Shown one piece after another: positions 53,572-63,626 of a stretch of DNA of 64,000 nucleotides (positions within the stretch are counted from its first letter, which is position 1; every line of letters starts with the position of its first letter). The position numbers were made by a program, and so were the translations under genes. The notes beneath the pieces were generated by a model. It did no database searches. It was given only the letters and a program-made list of their open reading frames with translations, and had not been told where the DNA came from. This DNA is from an uncultured Eubacteriales bacterium (GTDB lineage Bacteria > Bacillota > Clostridia > TANB77 > CAG-508). The stretch is from NCBI GenBank assembly GCA_949287075.1, contig CASEEU010000012.1, forward strand, positions 17,009 through 81,008, in the 5' to 3' direction.

Positions 53572-56500
53572 ATGAAAAAAACAAATAAAAGAAGGAATAT
53601 ATTTATACTAATTTTATTAATGATATTCATAATTATATTACTGAGAGCTTTTAGTAATTCTAGAGCAAATAAAGTAATAGAAATCACTGCTAATATAAAA
53701 GATAATAGCAGTCTATTAGTTGATGAAAAAACTACATTAGAAGCTATAAATGAAGGTGAAAGTGGTTTTTCAATCACACTTCCTGATGTTATTAATACAA
53801 AAAAAGTCACGAAATATATTGTTACACAAAAAGAAATTATAGAAAATGAGGAGAAAGAAAAACAGGAAAATGTAACTAACACAACAAATGAAACTACAAA
53901 TGATATAAGAAATAATGAAGGAATAGATACAATAGATGTTAAACAAGCAGATGTGACAAATCCACAAACCGTAGAAAAAACTTCTAAAGTTGAAAAGTTA
54001 CCAGGAGAAAAAATTTACTTAACTCAAGAAGAACGTGAAAATTCAAGTATAACATTAACAGTAGAATATGATAAAAAAGTAATTAAGGGAGAAACATTAT
54101 ATCATAAAAAATTAGTTTTAGAAGACAATGAAAACGAAGAACAGAATCAAAATATAACCAATAGAGAAAAAGCTATAGATAATGAAGATTCTGCAGATAA
54201 TGAAATTTTATCTGTTTCTGGATATATGCCACATGATACAGAGTTAGAAGCAGCAGAACTAGAAATTGATAAATTTGAAAATGAAATATCAGAAAAATAT
54301 CCAAATCATTTGATTACAGAAAATTTTGATATAAAACTAATGTCACAACAAAAAGAATATTTAACTGAAGAATTTGATCAAACTTTAGACATTGAAATAA
54401 CTATACCAAATCAAGATAAAGCGTATACAATACTTGAAATTCAAGAAGATTCCACACAAGAAGAAAAGATACAAGAAAATACAGAACAAAAAGACACAAA
54501 GCAAGGTATGACACAAGACAATGTGCTAGAACAAACAAATACAATAAAAGAATTACAAGACATCAAAGTAGAAGATAATAAACTTCAATTTGAAGTAAAA
54601 GAATTACAGTCATATATACTTTTAGAATTACAAGAATCTCAAAATGCTATATCATCACAAAATAATATGGCCACTCAAAACACACCTTCAAATGATGGGA
54701 TTTCTTTAATGGCAGTAGAAGGAGAAAATACAACATTAAAGATAGATGATTATGAATCAGATAAGAACTATTATTTAGGTTTAAATTATACAGAAAATAT
54801 GTCTAAAACAAATTCTGGAAAATATACAGAAAGTAATTTAAAAGAAGTTACTATCAATTATTATGGATATGATTATGATTTAACAGAATTGGTTACACCA
54901 GAAAAATATGATATCACATTAAATGCTACTGCTAGAAGAACATCTACAGGTAGTGTTCAACAAGGAGGTAGCGGATGGAATAGATATTATACCAGAACAG
55001 ATACTATTACTTGCACAGTTAGTGGCATTCAGAATTTAAAAGACCAATATCCAGAATTTCATGCAAATTCTGGTTGGACAATGGAAATGCAAGTTCCAAA
55101 TACGAATTTTTCAAACTATTTTAATGAATCAGAAACTTCAAATGATAATTCTTCAAATGGAATCAATGTTAGTATTAGTAATGGAAACATGATAATAACG
55201 GGAATAGATACATCTGGTTTGCAAGGTAATAGTGATACATGGACATTTACATTTTATGTTTCATTTAGGGGAAATAATCGAAATACCATTAATAATATAT
55301 CTTATAACAATCTATCTGTAAATTCTTTTAAAACAACGATTACGATAGGAGATGAATACACGCCTTATGGAACGATTTCTGATACAGAACCACAAACATT
55401 AGTGTCATATAGAAAATGTGTCCCAGTAGATAGTAATGGAAATATATCTATAGAATTAATTGATAATCCATTTATGAATAGACCACTTGAAAAAGGATTT
55501 AATGGTTGGATAACTAATAATACGAATTACGCAAATAGTATTAGTACAAATACCAATACATTTGTTCAAACACTAAATACAAATATAAGTAATATAAGAG
55601 ATAATTCTGGAAATCTTGTAATCAATTTATATCCTGACTGGATTGATGCCAATGTTATCTTTGTTAGTTCCATTGGAAGTGGTTCAAACTCAGGAACCTC
55701 TCCAACAAGTCCAATAAATAACAATTGGAATGTGATTAGTAGTAAATTAAATGCAAACAGGAAAACTTGTACAAATGCTTCTGATAGAGAAGTTAATATT
55801 GTTGTACTCATGAATGGGGTTTTAGATGGTTATGATGTAATGAATCCAAATACAGCTTTTACATTAACCAGTTTATATGATGGTGTCAATTATGGAAACA
55901 CAGGAACATATTTAGACGTACAAGATATGGATATCACTTTAGATAGTGATTTACAATTAGATTATGTATATATTTCTTCTGGTGAATCTTATGCTTCTTC
56001 CTATGCGACAACAGATGGAACAAGAGCTACAACACCATGTATTTATGGAAATATGTATAATTTAAGAATTGCTAGAGGTACTGTTCCTACAAATAGTAGC
56101 AATTGTACTTTTACGCAGGTACAAGGTGGATATTACAATCATAGTAGTTCAGAATATAGAGTGATTGTTGAATCAGGTAAATATTATTCTGCCTTATTAT
56201 ATCGAGCTGGTTCAGGTTCTAACTCATCAAGTTCGACAACAGCAAATGCCACTTTTGTCATAGGCTCTGATATTGATAGAGTTAACAACAACAATGAAAA
56301 TCTTAAAATTTATGATAGAATGGCATCAAAGACTTCGAGTTCAACATGTTCACCATATGGAAATGGTAAAGTCGTAAATACCATTATTAAGAGTGGAACA
56401 ATTGGTGTAGATTTTTTCAATAATGCAAGTACAGCAGATGATAGTGATAGAAATTATGCTGGAATATATGTTGGAGGACATGGACAAACTGGATATGATA

Positions 56501-59500
56501 AATCTGATAGATATTTACTTGTGGAAGGTGGAAATATTGCCAATATTGTCGGTGGGTTAAATGTTACAGAAGAAGATATGTATAAAACATATATGTATAT
56601 TAAAGGTGGTAATATTCTTAATATCACAGGAGGAGCTGGTTATACACATACATATGGAGATAGAATTATCCAAATCACTGGTGGATATGTAAAATATAGT
56701 ATCAGTGGTGGATCTAACGGAGTAGCAGCAAGTTCTGATAGTAACAATGGACAATTAACAGGTGAATCATTTATCTATGTAGGTGGAAATGCACAAATTG
56801 GTGCATCATCAACAATAAGTAGCAATGGAAATGAAACTGTCAATATAACCAATACAGATGAAGTTTTATATGGTGTAAATGCTGGATCTGTTTGTGGTGG
56901 TGCAAATGGAAACACGAGATATGCAGGCCAAACAGATAAATCATGTATTATTATTGATGGAAATGCGGTTGTTCATAATAATGTTTTTGGTGGAGGAAAT
57001 TATGGAATTATTGGTTCATCAAATATTCAAGGACCTGATGTTATAGAATTTCATGATGAGACTTCTAGTTTTACTGAAAATAAAGAATATTTAATAGCAA
57101 CTTCTTCATCTGGAGGAAATGGACTTGTCGTAAGTGGAAATCAATTAGGAAATCAATATATGTCAACAGCAACGATTCCATCAGATACATCAAAATGGAT
57201 ATTTGAAAGAGAAAGTGGAAACAATTATTACATAAAAAATGCATCAACAGGTCAATATATATATATAAGTGATTTTAACGGTTCATTTTTTTCTGGATAT
57301 ACTGCAGAAATCACGTTAAGCACAACAAATAAAACTGCTTTTACTGTTCAAGGTTCAAGCACAAAAACAATTACCTATACATATACAACAACAGGATGGT
57401 TTGGAGAAACTTATACTTTATATTTGGGTTATAATAATGGTTGGGAAATCACCAGTAGTTCTAACACTCGTAATCTACACTTTTTAACATATAAAGAAGT
57501 GGAAACAGAAGACTCCCCAGATCTAGATACCTTAGTTACAATTAAGGTTTTAGGCGGAAGTGTCAATCACAATATATATGGTGGTGCAAACCAAAACCAT
57601 ATATATGGAACTGTTGATATCGATATAGAAAACGGAAATGTGAAAGGAATTGTTTATGGTGGTTCCAATATCAGAGGGGATATTTATGGATCCGTATTGA
57701 TGGACATTTCTGGAGGACAATTAGGAACCAAAGCCTCTACAGATGGATTTGACTATTCCAATACAGATGTTGCCTTTGGAGGCGGTCTTGGAGAAGAGAC
57801 AAATGTTAATGGAAGAATCATATTAAATATTACTGATCAAAAAAATAATGTCCATGTTTATGGAAATATATATGGTGGAAGTTCTCTTGGAAAAGTGAAT
57901 AGTGATATCACTGTTAATATTCAAGATTTACCAAGTATAGCCAATATTATATCTATCAATGGTTATGTATTTGGTGGGGGAGAAGGAGATTCTGATACAC
58001 CAGCTTCTGTATCAGGAAATGTAGCTGTTAATATAGATGGGAGCAATTTAGAAAATTGTAGTATATTTGGCGGAAGCAATATCAATGGAACAATCACTGG
58101 TACAATAGATGTTAATATCGGAAAAACATACGAATCCAAAATTCTTGCTGTATATGGTGGAGGAAATCAAGCCTCTATAACAAGTGAAACGGCAAAAGTA
58201 CATGTTTATTTATTAGACTATGCCAATGTAACAAATGCATTTAATGGTGGTAAATCAGCAGATTTAGTTTCATCTGGCAAAGATGATGAAACAAGAGCTA
58301 TCTATTTACAAGGCGGAACTGTTCAAAATATTTATGGTGGATCTGATTTATCAGGTACTGTTACAGCAAGTCATGTGTATATAGAAAGTGGAAATGCCAC
58401 AAACATATATGGCGGAAATAACCAAGGTGGCATTACGGAAATAACTCATATCATCATAACTGGAGGAAATTCTCAAGACGTATATGGTGGAGGAAATCAA
58501 GCAATTTGCAATGAAACAAATGTCAATATAACAGGAGGAACCCAGTCAAGAATATATGGTGGAGGAGACCAAGCAGGCATTAATACAAATACATATGTAA
58601 ATCTTACAAATGCAAATATTGAAGACACAATATATGGAGGAGGAAACCAAGGAACCGTTACACAAGATACATATGTCCATATAAAAGATTCTATAATAGG
58701 AAATAGTGTATATGCTGGAGGAAACGGAACATCAGCAGTTGTCTATGGCAATACAAATCTTGTCATGGAAGGTCAAAACGAAGTAACCAAAAATGTCTTT
58801 GGTGGTGGAAACCAAGCAGCAACAGGAACAGAAAATGAAAATAATTCTACAAGTACAGTCAATATTGTTGGAGCAAAAATTGGTGGAAATGTATATGGTG
58901 GTGCCAATACATCTGTTGTATATGGTACAACACAAACCAACATAGGATATGATACAGTCGGAGATACCTCACTTGAAATAGGAGATATTGAAATTATAGG
59001 AACTGTATTTGGTGGTGGAGAGGCCAATGCTTCTGGTTCAGAAATATATGACTTTTCATTTATTAGTGTAACAAAAGGGATTGATATACAAATAGATGGA
59101 AACAAACATTCAGAATTTAAAATAACAGGAAGTATATTTGGTTCTGGAAATGCTTCAAGTACAAGTGGAACAAGTTATATCAATATCCAAAATTATGGTA
59201 CAGCAGATGATCCTCAAAGCAATATATCTATTCAAAGAACAGACTGTGTTACCATTAGTAATTCAGCCATATCTTTATCAGGTGCAACAGATAGAACAAA
59301 CGAATATTCTGATACATTTTTCTCTTTAAGTAGAGTAGATCAAGTAAAATTAAAAAATAACTCCACATTGTATTTATGCAATGGAGCAAACTTATTAGAG
59401 AAATTAGACAGTTTAGTAGATATCAATGGAGAGGAAGAAGTTGGAAAAGTTACTATTAACCCAGATACAGGAGAAATGACAGAAAAAAATGTAGATAATA

Positions 59501-61263
59501 GAATATATATGTTAGAAGGTAAAAATCTAAATGTAGCAACAAATGAGCAAGCAACTGCCTATGGACAAGTACATGGAATGTTTTTCTTTGGATTATTTAC
59601 CAATAGTACGAGTCCAAGTACAAGTACTGCTTTTTATCATTATTCATTTGAAAATGGAGATGAAATAACCAATGAAGGTACATTTTCATCTAACTCTTAT
59701 GTAATGGCACAACATATGGTAGACCATAATACAACGATAGATGGATTTTATACCAATTATAAAGATGATGGAAAAATAAAAGTCGATTATGTTGGTACAA
59801 CACCAGAAGATGATGTATATTATATGTGGGTAGTAGGAGATGCCATGAATGTTACAAGATTTGAAGTTTCTTTAACTGCATCTAAATATGCTACTTTAGG
59901 AACATATGAATTATTATTACAAGGATTTTCTGATCCAAACTTAAAAATGTCAGTAAGCGGATTTTCAGCTGGATTAGAAGATGGTGTAACATTAGTAGAC
60001 CAAAATGAAATTAATACCATTGAACCAGATGAAGAAAAAGCAAACACGATATATGGATTAACAATGAGAACAGGAAATGTTGGTTGGCAAACAAAAGGAA
60101 CAACAAATTTCTTAACGCAAAATGGTGGTTCATATACTGGAACAAACAACTATGATAAAGATAATTCATCATATACACCAACATTAAATTTATGTTTATA
60201 CCATTCAGAAAACATAACCGTAGAACAACCTCTGGGAACTGCAACCATTAGATTACAAGTATTAACACCAATAGATGATCTAAATTATGATATTTCGTAT
60301 ATAGACATAGTTATTACATTATCAACCGCATTATATCAAAATGACTTTTATGAGGCTGCTATCACACCAGGTGAAGAATATGGATTATTTACAACAACAG
60401 AAACCTCTATTACAAGTAAAAGTGCATTTTCAGCATATTATTCATTATATGTAGAAGATTTTTCAAATAGTAAATATGTAAATGATTATGAAACATACCA
60501 AAGAGTTTTAATATCAAGAGATTCTAATAATTTGCCATATGTACTACCAGAAAATACAAAAATCACCATGTTAGATATGGTAACCAATACATATTACTAT
60601 TATATTGTAACAAGTGAAGATGTTAGAAATGGTAAATTTGAATATAACTTATCAGACTTTCTATCTATGGGAAGTAGTGATGCTAAATTTAATGAAAAAG
60701 AAGCAAGCAAACAGTATTATCATAGTGAAGAAGATGTTATCTATGAGAACTTTATATTCCATATCAATTTTGCAGAAAGCAATATAACAAATGACATATA
60801 TAATAATTCGCTATTAATGGAATTAAGAGATACTGAAAACGAAACCTTGGTAGGTGTATTAGGAATTCAAAGAGATAGTATGGTGTATAGTGTATATAAA
60901 GATAAAGATGCTACTATAAAATTAAATGGTAATTTATCACCAGAAACTTTATATTTAGGAAATTCATTAAACTTAAATGTTATTACAGAATTTACACAAA
61001 CTATTGTAGACTCAAAAACCATTTATGATACACAATATTTTGATCAAAAATTAGGAATCAAAATTAGCATTTATGATATCAATGGAAACCAACTAGGGTT
61101 AGACAGTTTATTCGGTGTAAATTTTGAATTAGATGGAAATTTATATTATCCTAGAGTTGATGGAACAACAAGAATATGTATAGCAGATAAAGTCACAAAT
61201 GTATTAGCAAAATTAAAAATGAATACAATTGATAACACAACATTAGCAACACGGAGATTATAA
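53572..61263 (+). CDS. Giant secreted beta-solenoid repeat protein, C-terminus frameshifted
   Basis: About 2,563 residues (start ATG 53572; ATG 53566 also possible). Membrane helix at about 9-30; a Glu/Gln/Asn-rich stalk to about 380, including LSVSGYMPHDTELEA; beta domains to about 720; then roughly 1,100 residues of short turns of the type (I/V)(Y/F)GG(G/S)N(Q/I), repeated more than fifteen times, as in a right-handed beta-helix. Around residue 1170-1310 an insert of another type sits in the helix (KEYLIATSSSGGNGL ... YLGYNNGWEI). After 1920 come beta-sandwich-like segments. It stops at 61261, but the frame shifted by one base goes on (see next feature). No LPXTG or other sorting signal is visible. 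Confidence 0.8.
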   Translation: MKKTNKRRNIFILILLMIFIIILLRAFSNSRANKVIEITANIKDNSSLLVDEKTTLEAINEGESGFSITLPDVINTKKVTKYIVTQKEIIENEEKEKQENVTNTTNETTNDIRNNEGIDTIDVKQADVTNPQTVEKTSKVEKLPGEKIYLTQEERENSSITLTVEYDKKVIKGETLYHKKLVLEDNENEEQNQNITNREKAIDNEDSADNEILSVSGYMPHDTELEAAELEIDKFENEISEKYPNHLITENFDIKLMSQQKEYLTEEFDQTLDIEITIPNQDKAYTILEIQEDSTQEEKIQENTEQKDTKQGMTQDNVLEQTNTIKELQDIKVEDNKLQFEVKELQSYILLELQESQNAISSQNNMATQNTPSNDGISLMAVEGENTTLKIDDYESDKNYYLGLNYTENMSKTNSGKYTESNLKEVTINYYGYDYDLTELVTPEKYDITLNATARRTSTGSVQQGGSGWNRYYTRTDTITCTVSGIQNLKDQYPEFHANSGWTMEMQVPNTNFSNYFNESETSNDNSSNGINVSISNGNMIITGIDTSGLQGNSDTWTFTFYVSFRGNNRNTINNISYNNLSVNSFKTTITIGDEYTPYGTISDTEPQTLVSYRKCVPVDSNGNISIELIDNPFMNRPLEKGFNGWITNNTNYANSISTNTNTFVQTLNTNISNIRDNSGNLVINLYPDWIDANVIFVSSIGSGSNSGTSPTSPINNNWNVISSKLNANRKTCTNASDREVNIVVLMNGVLDGYDVMNPNTAFTLTSLYDGVNYGNTGTYLDVQDMDITLDSDLQLDYVYISSGESYASSYATTDGTRATTPCIYGNMYNLRIARGTVPTNSSNCTFTQVQGGYYNHSSSEYRVIVESGKYYSALLYRAGSGSNSSSSTTANATFVIGSDIDRVNNNNENLKIYDRMASKTSSSTCSPYGNGKVVNTIIKSGTIGVDFFNNASTADDSDRNYAGIYVGGHGQTGYDKSDRYLLVEGGNIANIVGGLNVTEEDMYKTYMYIKGGNILNITGGAGYTHTYGDRIIQITGGYVKYSISGGSNGVAASSDSNNGQLTGESFIYVGGNAQIGASSTISSNGNETVNITNTDEVLYGVNAGSVCGGANGNTRYAGQTDKSCIIIDGNAVVHNNVFGGGNYGIIGSSNIQGPDVIEFHDETSSFTENKEYLIATSSSGGNGLVVSGNQLGNQYMSTATIPSDTSKWIFERESGNNYYIKNASTGQYIYISDFNGSFFSGYTAEITLSTTNKTAFTVQGSSTKTITYTYTTTGWFGETYTLYLGYNNGWEITSSSNTRNLHFLTYKEVETEDSPDLDTLVTIKVLGGSVNHNIYGGANQNHIYGTVDIDIENGNVKGIVYGGSNIRGDIYGSVLMDISGGQLGTKASTDGFDYSNTDVAFGGGLGEETNVNGRIILNITDQKNNVHVYGNIYGGSSLGKVNSDITVNIQDLPSIANIISINGYVFGGGEGDSDTPASVSGNVAVNIDGSNLENCSIFGGSNINGTITGTIDVNIGKTYESKILAVYGGGNQASITSETAKVHVYLLDYANVTNAFNGGKSADLVSSGKDDETRAIYLQGGTVQNIYGGSDLSGTVTASHVYIESGNATNIYGGNNQGGITEITHIIITGGNSQDVYGGGNQAICNETNVNITGGTQSRIYGGGDQAGINTNTYVNLTNANIEDTIYGGGNQGTVTQDTYVHIKDSIIGNSVYAGGNGTSAVVYGNTNLVMEGQNEVTKNVFGGGNQAATGTENENNSTSTVNIVGAKIGGNVYGGANTSVVYGTTQTNIGYDTVGDTSLEIGDIEIIGTVFGGGEANASGSEIYDFSFISVTKGIDIQIDGNKHSEFKITGSIFGSGNASSTSGTSYINIQNYGTADDPQSNISIQRTDCVTISNSAISLSGATDRTNEYSDTFFSLSRVDQVKLKNNSTLYLCNGANLLEKLDSLVDINGEEEVGKVTINPDTGEMTEKNVDNRIYMLEGKNLNVATNEQATAYGQVHGMFFFGLFTNSTSPSTSTAFYHYSFENGDEITNEGTFSSNSYVMAQHMVDHNTTIDGFYTNYKDDGKIKVDYVGTTPEDDVYYMWVVGDAMNVTRFEVSLTASKYATLGTYELLLQGFSDPNLKMSVSGFSAGLEDGVTLVDQNEINTIEPDEEKANTIYGLTMRTGNVGWQTKGTTNFLTQNGGSYTGTNNYDKDNSSYTPTLNLCLYHSENITVEQPLGTATIRLQVLTPIDDLNYDISYIDIVITLSTALYQNDFYEAAITPGEEYGLFTTTETSITSKSAFSAYYSLYVEDFSNSKYVNDYETYQRVLISRDSNNLPYVLPENTKITMLDMVTNTYYYYIVTSEDVRNGKFEYNLSDFLSMGSSDAKFNEKEASKQYYHSEEDVIYENFIFHINFAESNITNDIYNNSLLMELRDTENETLVGVLGIQRDSMVYSVYKDKDATIKLNGNLSPETLYLGNSLNLNVITEFTQTIVDSKTIYDTQYFDQKLGIKISIYDINGNQLGLDSLFGVNFELDGNLYYPRVDGTTRICIADKVTNVLAKLKMNTIDNTTLATRRL

Positions 61264-61753
61264 AATACAAATAGAATCATTTGGTTCACCAGATGGAATT
61301 TACTATGGATTAACTGCATCTGACAAGATAGAGTTAGATGTCAGAATTATTAATTCAGCTTTTGGTCTAAAAGTTGTTAATCAAGATTCTAACAAAATAA
61401 TCGACAAAGAAACTGGTACCAATGAATCTAATAGTACGACAGTAGAAAGTATTGTGGAATATTCATCAAAATTGTCAAACCCTAACATTGCAGTATCATT
61501 ATATAGAAGAGATTATGATAAAGAATATGCACAAACCTATACATTAGTTGACTTACAAGAATTTGTATTAAACAATTTAACAAAAACTGCAAGAGAAAAA
61601 GAATATGAAGTATCTACATCACCAACTGAAAAAATAACAAATCATTTTATTTTTAAGCAGAACTTGATGACAGGAACATATAAGCTTGTATATAAATTAT
61701 ATGATGGAGATGTATATGTAGGAGAAGCATTTGATTACTTAGTCATAAAATAA
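61250..61753 (+). pseudogene. Out-of-frame C-terminal continuation of the giant protein
   Basis: Starting at about 61250 a second frame reads GDYKIQIESFGSPDGIYYGL and continues for 168 residues to TAA 61753, ending GEAFDYLVIK. It has no start codon with a binding site near 61264; the internal ATG at 61454 also lacks one. The sequence style fits the preceding beta domains exactly, so one extra base near 61243-61253 has cut it off. Confidence 0.7.
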
Positions 61754-61824
61754 TACATCTTCCAAAAAGACACTGACCAGAAATTCTTTTTCAATTTGTT
61801 AATAGAAAGGGATAACAATAAATT

Positions 61825-62403
61825 ATGAAATATGATGTTAATTCAATCAATAAGAGAAAAAAATATGCAAATACGATAAAGAAAATATTGGCCGTCATTT
61901 TGGTTATTTTAATTTATAACATAATACTAATTTTTATTTCTTCTGAAAATCATGGAATAGGATTATTTGGATATAGAGCATATATTATTACATCAGATAG
62001 CATGGAACCTTCCATTAAACATGGGGATGTTGTTATTGTTAAAAAATCTAAAGAAGAAAATTTACAAACAGGAGATGTTATAACTTTTGAACAAAATCAA
62101 GAGCTAATTACACACCGTATCCAAAAAATAGAAGAAGACCAGACAACTAATGAAAAAACATATATAACAAAAGGTGATAACAACAATATAGAAGATAGTG
62201 AAAATATAAAATTTTCTGCAATTATTGGGAAATGTATCTTAACGATACCATATTTAGGAAACATCATTTCAGTACTTGAAAATAAATTAATTGTTTTAAT
62301 TATAATCCTTATCATTTTAATTTTATTCTTTTTAAAGATACAAAAACAAGAGAAATTAGAAAATAGGAGAGAAAAAAAGAAAATTGAAGAAGAAAAAAGA
62401 TAG
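61825..62403 (+). CDS. sipW: SipW-type signal peptidase I
   Basis: 192 residues. Ser59 in SDSMEPSIKHGD, His97 in LITHRI, and the KGDNNNIED motif: the most canonical of the five. Membrane helices at 20-38 and 150-172; a Lys/Glu tail. Ribosome binding site AAAGGGA. It overlaps the next, degenerate, paralogue by 20 bases. Confidence 0.9.
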   Translation: MKYDVNSINKRKKYANTIKKILAVILVILIYNIILIFISSENHGIGLFGYRAYIITSDSMEPSIKHGDVVIVKKSKEENLQTGDVITFEQNQELITHRIQKIEEDQTTNEKTYITKGDNNNIEDSENIKFSAIIGKCILTIPYLGNIISVLENKLIVLIIILIILILFFLKIQKQEKLENRREKKKIEEEKR

Positions 62404-62971
62404 AAAAATTAAATTTGAACAAAAACGTAAATTGAAAAAAATCATGATAGCGATTATATCTTTTATCATAACAATATGTGTACTATATAATGTACTATTT
62501 CTAATAAATACAACGATATCGCAAAAAGATTATTTTCATGTATGTGGCATCAGTTTTTTTAGAGTCAAAACAGATTTAATGGAAAATGATTTGCACAAGA
62601 ATGATTTCGTAATTGTAAAAGAAGTAACTAATAGTGAATTGCAAGTAGGAGATATTATCGCATATGAAATGAATGATCAAATTCGAATTAATAAAATTGT
62701 AGATAAAAAAGACGGATATACAACAAAGTTTAATCAAAATTATTATCCAGATATTGAAAAAATAACAATGAATGAAATTATCGGAAAAAAGATAGTTAGT
62801 ATACCATTCTTGGGAATTATCTTAGATATTTTGCAATCTAAGATAATTAGTATCCTTGTACTATTATTTTTAATGTTTATTTTCTGGTATAATACATATA
62901 CCCATACTAAAAGAAAAGAACGTGAGAGAAAAAAGAAAAAAAGCGATTTGCAGAAACAAGTAAATCTTTAA
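62384..62971 (+). CDS. Signal peptidase I-like protein without catalytic residues
   Basis: 195 residues from TTG 62384 (or 175 from ATG 62444). Same topology and beta motifs (FFRVKTDLMENDLHKNDFVIV, ELQVGDIIAYE, IIGKKIVSIPFLG) as its neighbour, but the catalytic Ser of SMEP is Leu and the dyad His of THR is missing (IRINKI). It pairs with an active enzyme, as does the inactive copy at 40388. Confidence 0.65.
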   Translation: MKKKKDRKIKFEQKRKLKKIMIAIISFIITICVLYNVLFLINTTISQKDYFHVCGISFFRVKTDLMENDLHKNDFVIVKEVTNSELQVGDIIAYEMNDQIRINKIVDKKDGYTTKFNQNYYPDIEKITMNEIIGKKIVSIPFLGIILDILQSKIISILVLLFLMFIFWYNTYTHTKRKERERKKKKSDLQKQVNL

Positions 62972-63035
62972 AGAAAATTATAATGAGTAAGATTTTGTAT
63001 TTTACAGAAAAATCTAATTAAGGAGAAACAAAAAA

Positions 63036-63626
63036 ATGAAAATAGGAATAGATTTAGATGGTGTTGTAATAGATAGTGAAACAACTTTTAGAACATATGA
63101 AGAAATTTATGATATAGATGTATTAAAAGAAAACAATTTGATAAATGCAGAAGAACCCAAATTTCAAGCAAGATATAACTGGAGTCTTGAGCAACAAAAA
63201 GATTTTACCAATAAATATTTTGTAAAAGTTGCAAAAGAAAGTAATATCATGTCAGGTTTTGTCGGCGTGTATACCAGATTAAAAGAACAAGGACATACAT
63301 TTATAGTTATCACTGCAAGAGGTCTTACCCCTGATGGAAAATTCATGAAAGAAATGGAAGATAATGCAAGAGAATTACTAAATAAAAATGGAATTGTATT
63401 TGACAAATATTATTGGAAACAAAAAGATAAATTAAATGTTTGCTTAGAAGAAAATATAGATGTTATGATTGATGATGATTGGAGAATTATAAAAAAATTA
63501 TCTGATAATGGTATTAAAACTCTATATTTTAGAGATACAAATTTAAAAAAATTAGAAGAAACTGATTATATTTGTGAAGTAAATAATTGGGGAGAGATTT
63601 ATAGAAAAATCAACTCATATTCTTAA
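63036..63626 (+). CDS. NT5C-like HAD family hydrolase
   Basis: 196 residues. MKIGIDLDGVVIDSETTF (motif I), IVITARGLTP (motif II), IDVMIDDDWRII (motif IV). Same family as 20451-21035. Ribosome binding site AAGGAGA. It lies just past the surface locus and is probably not part of it. Confidence 0.85.
   Translation: MKIGIDLDGVVIDSETTFRTYEEIYDIDVLKENNLINAEEPKFQARYNWSLEQQKDFTNKYFVKVAKESNIMSGFVGVYTRLKEQGHTFIVITARGLTPDGKFMKEMEDNARELLNKNGIVFDKYYWKQKDKLNVCLEENIDVMIDDDWRIIKKLSDNGIKTLYFRDTNLKKLEETDYICEVNNWGEIYRKINSYS

Noticed and set aside
57541-59200. DNA repeats in the middle of the giant gene as a possible CRISPR or tandem array
   Set aside because: The repetition is at protein level (YGGGNQ turns); the DNA units vary in length and sequence and lie in one open frame.
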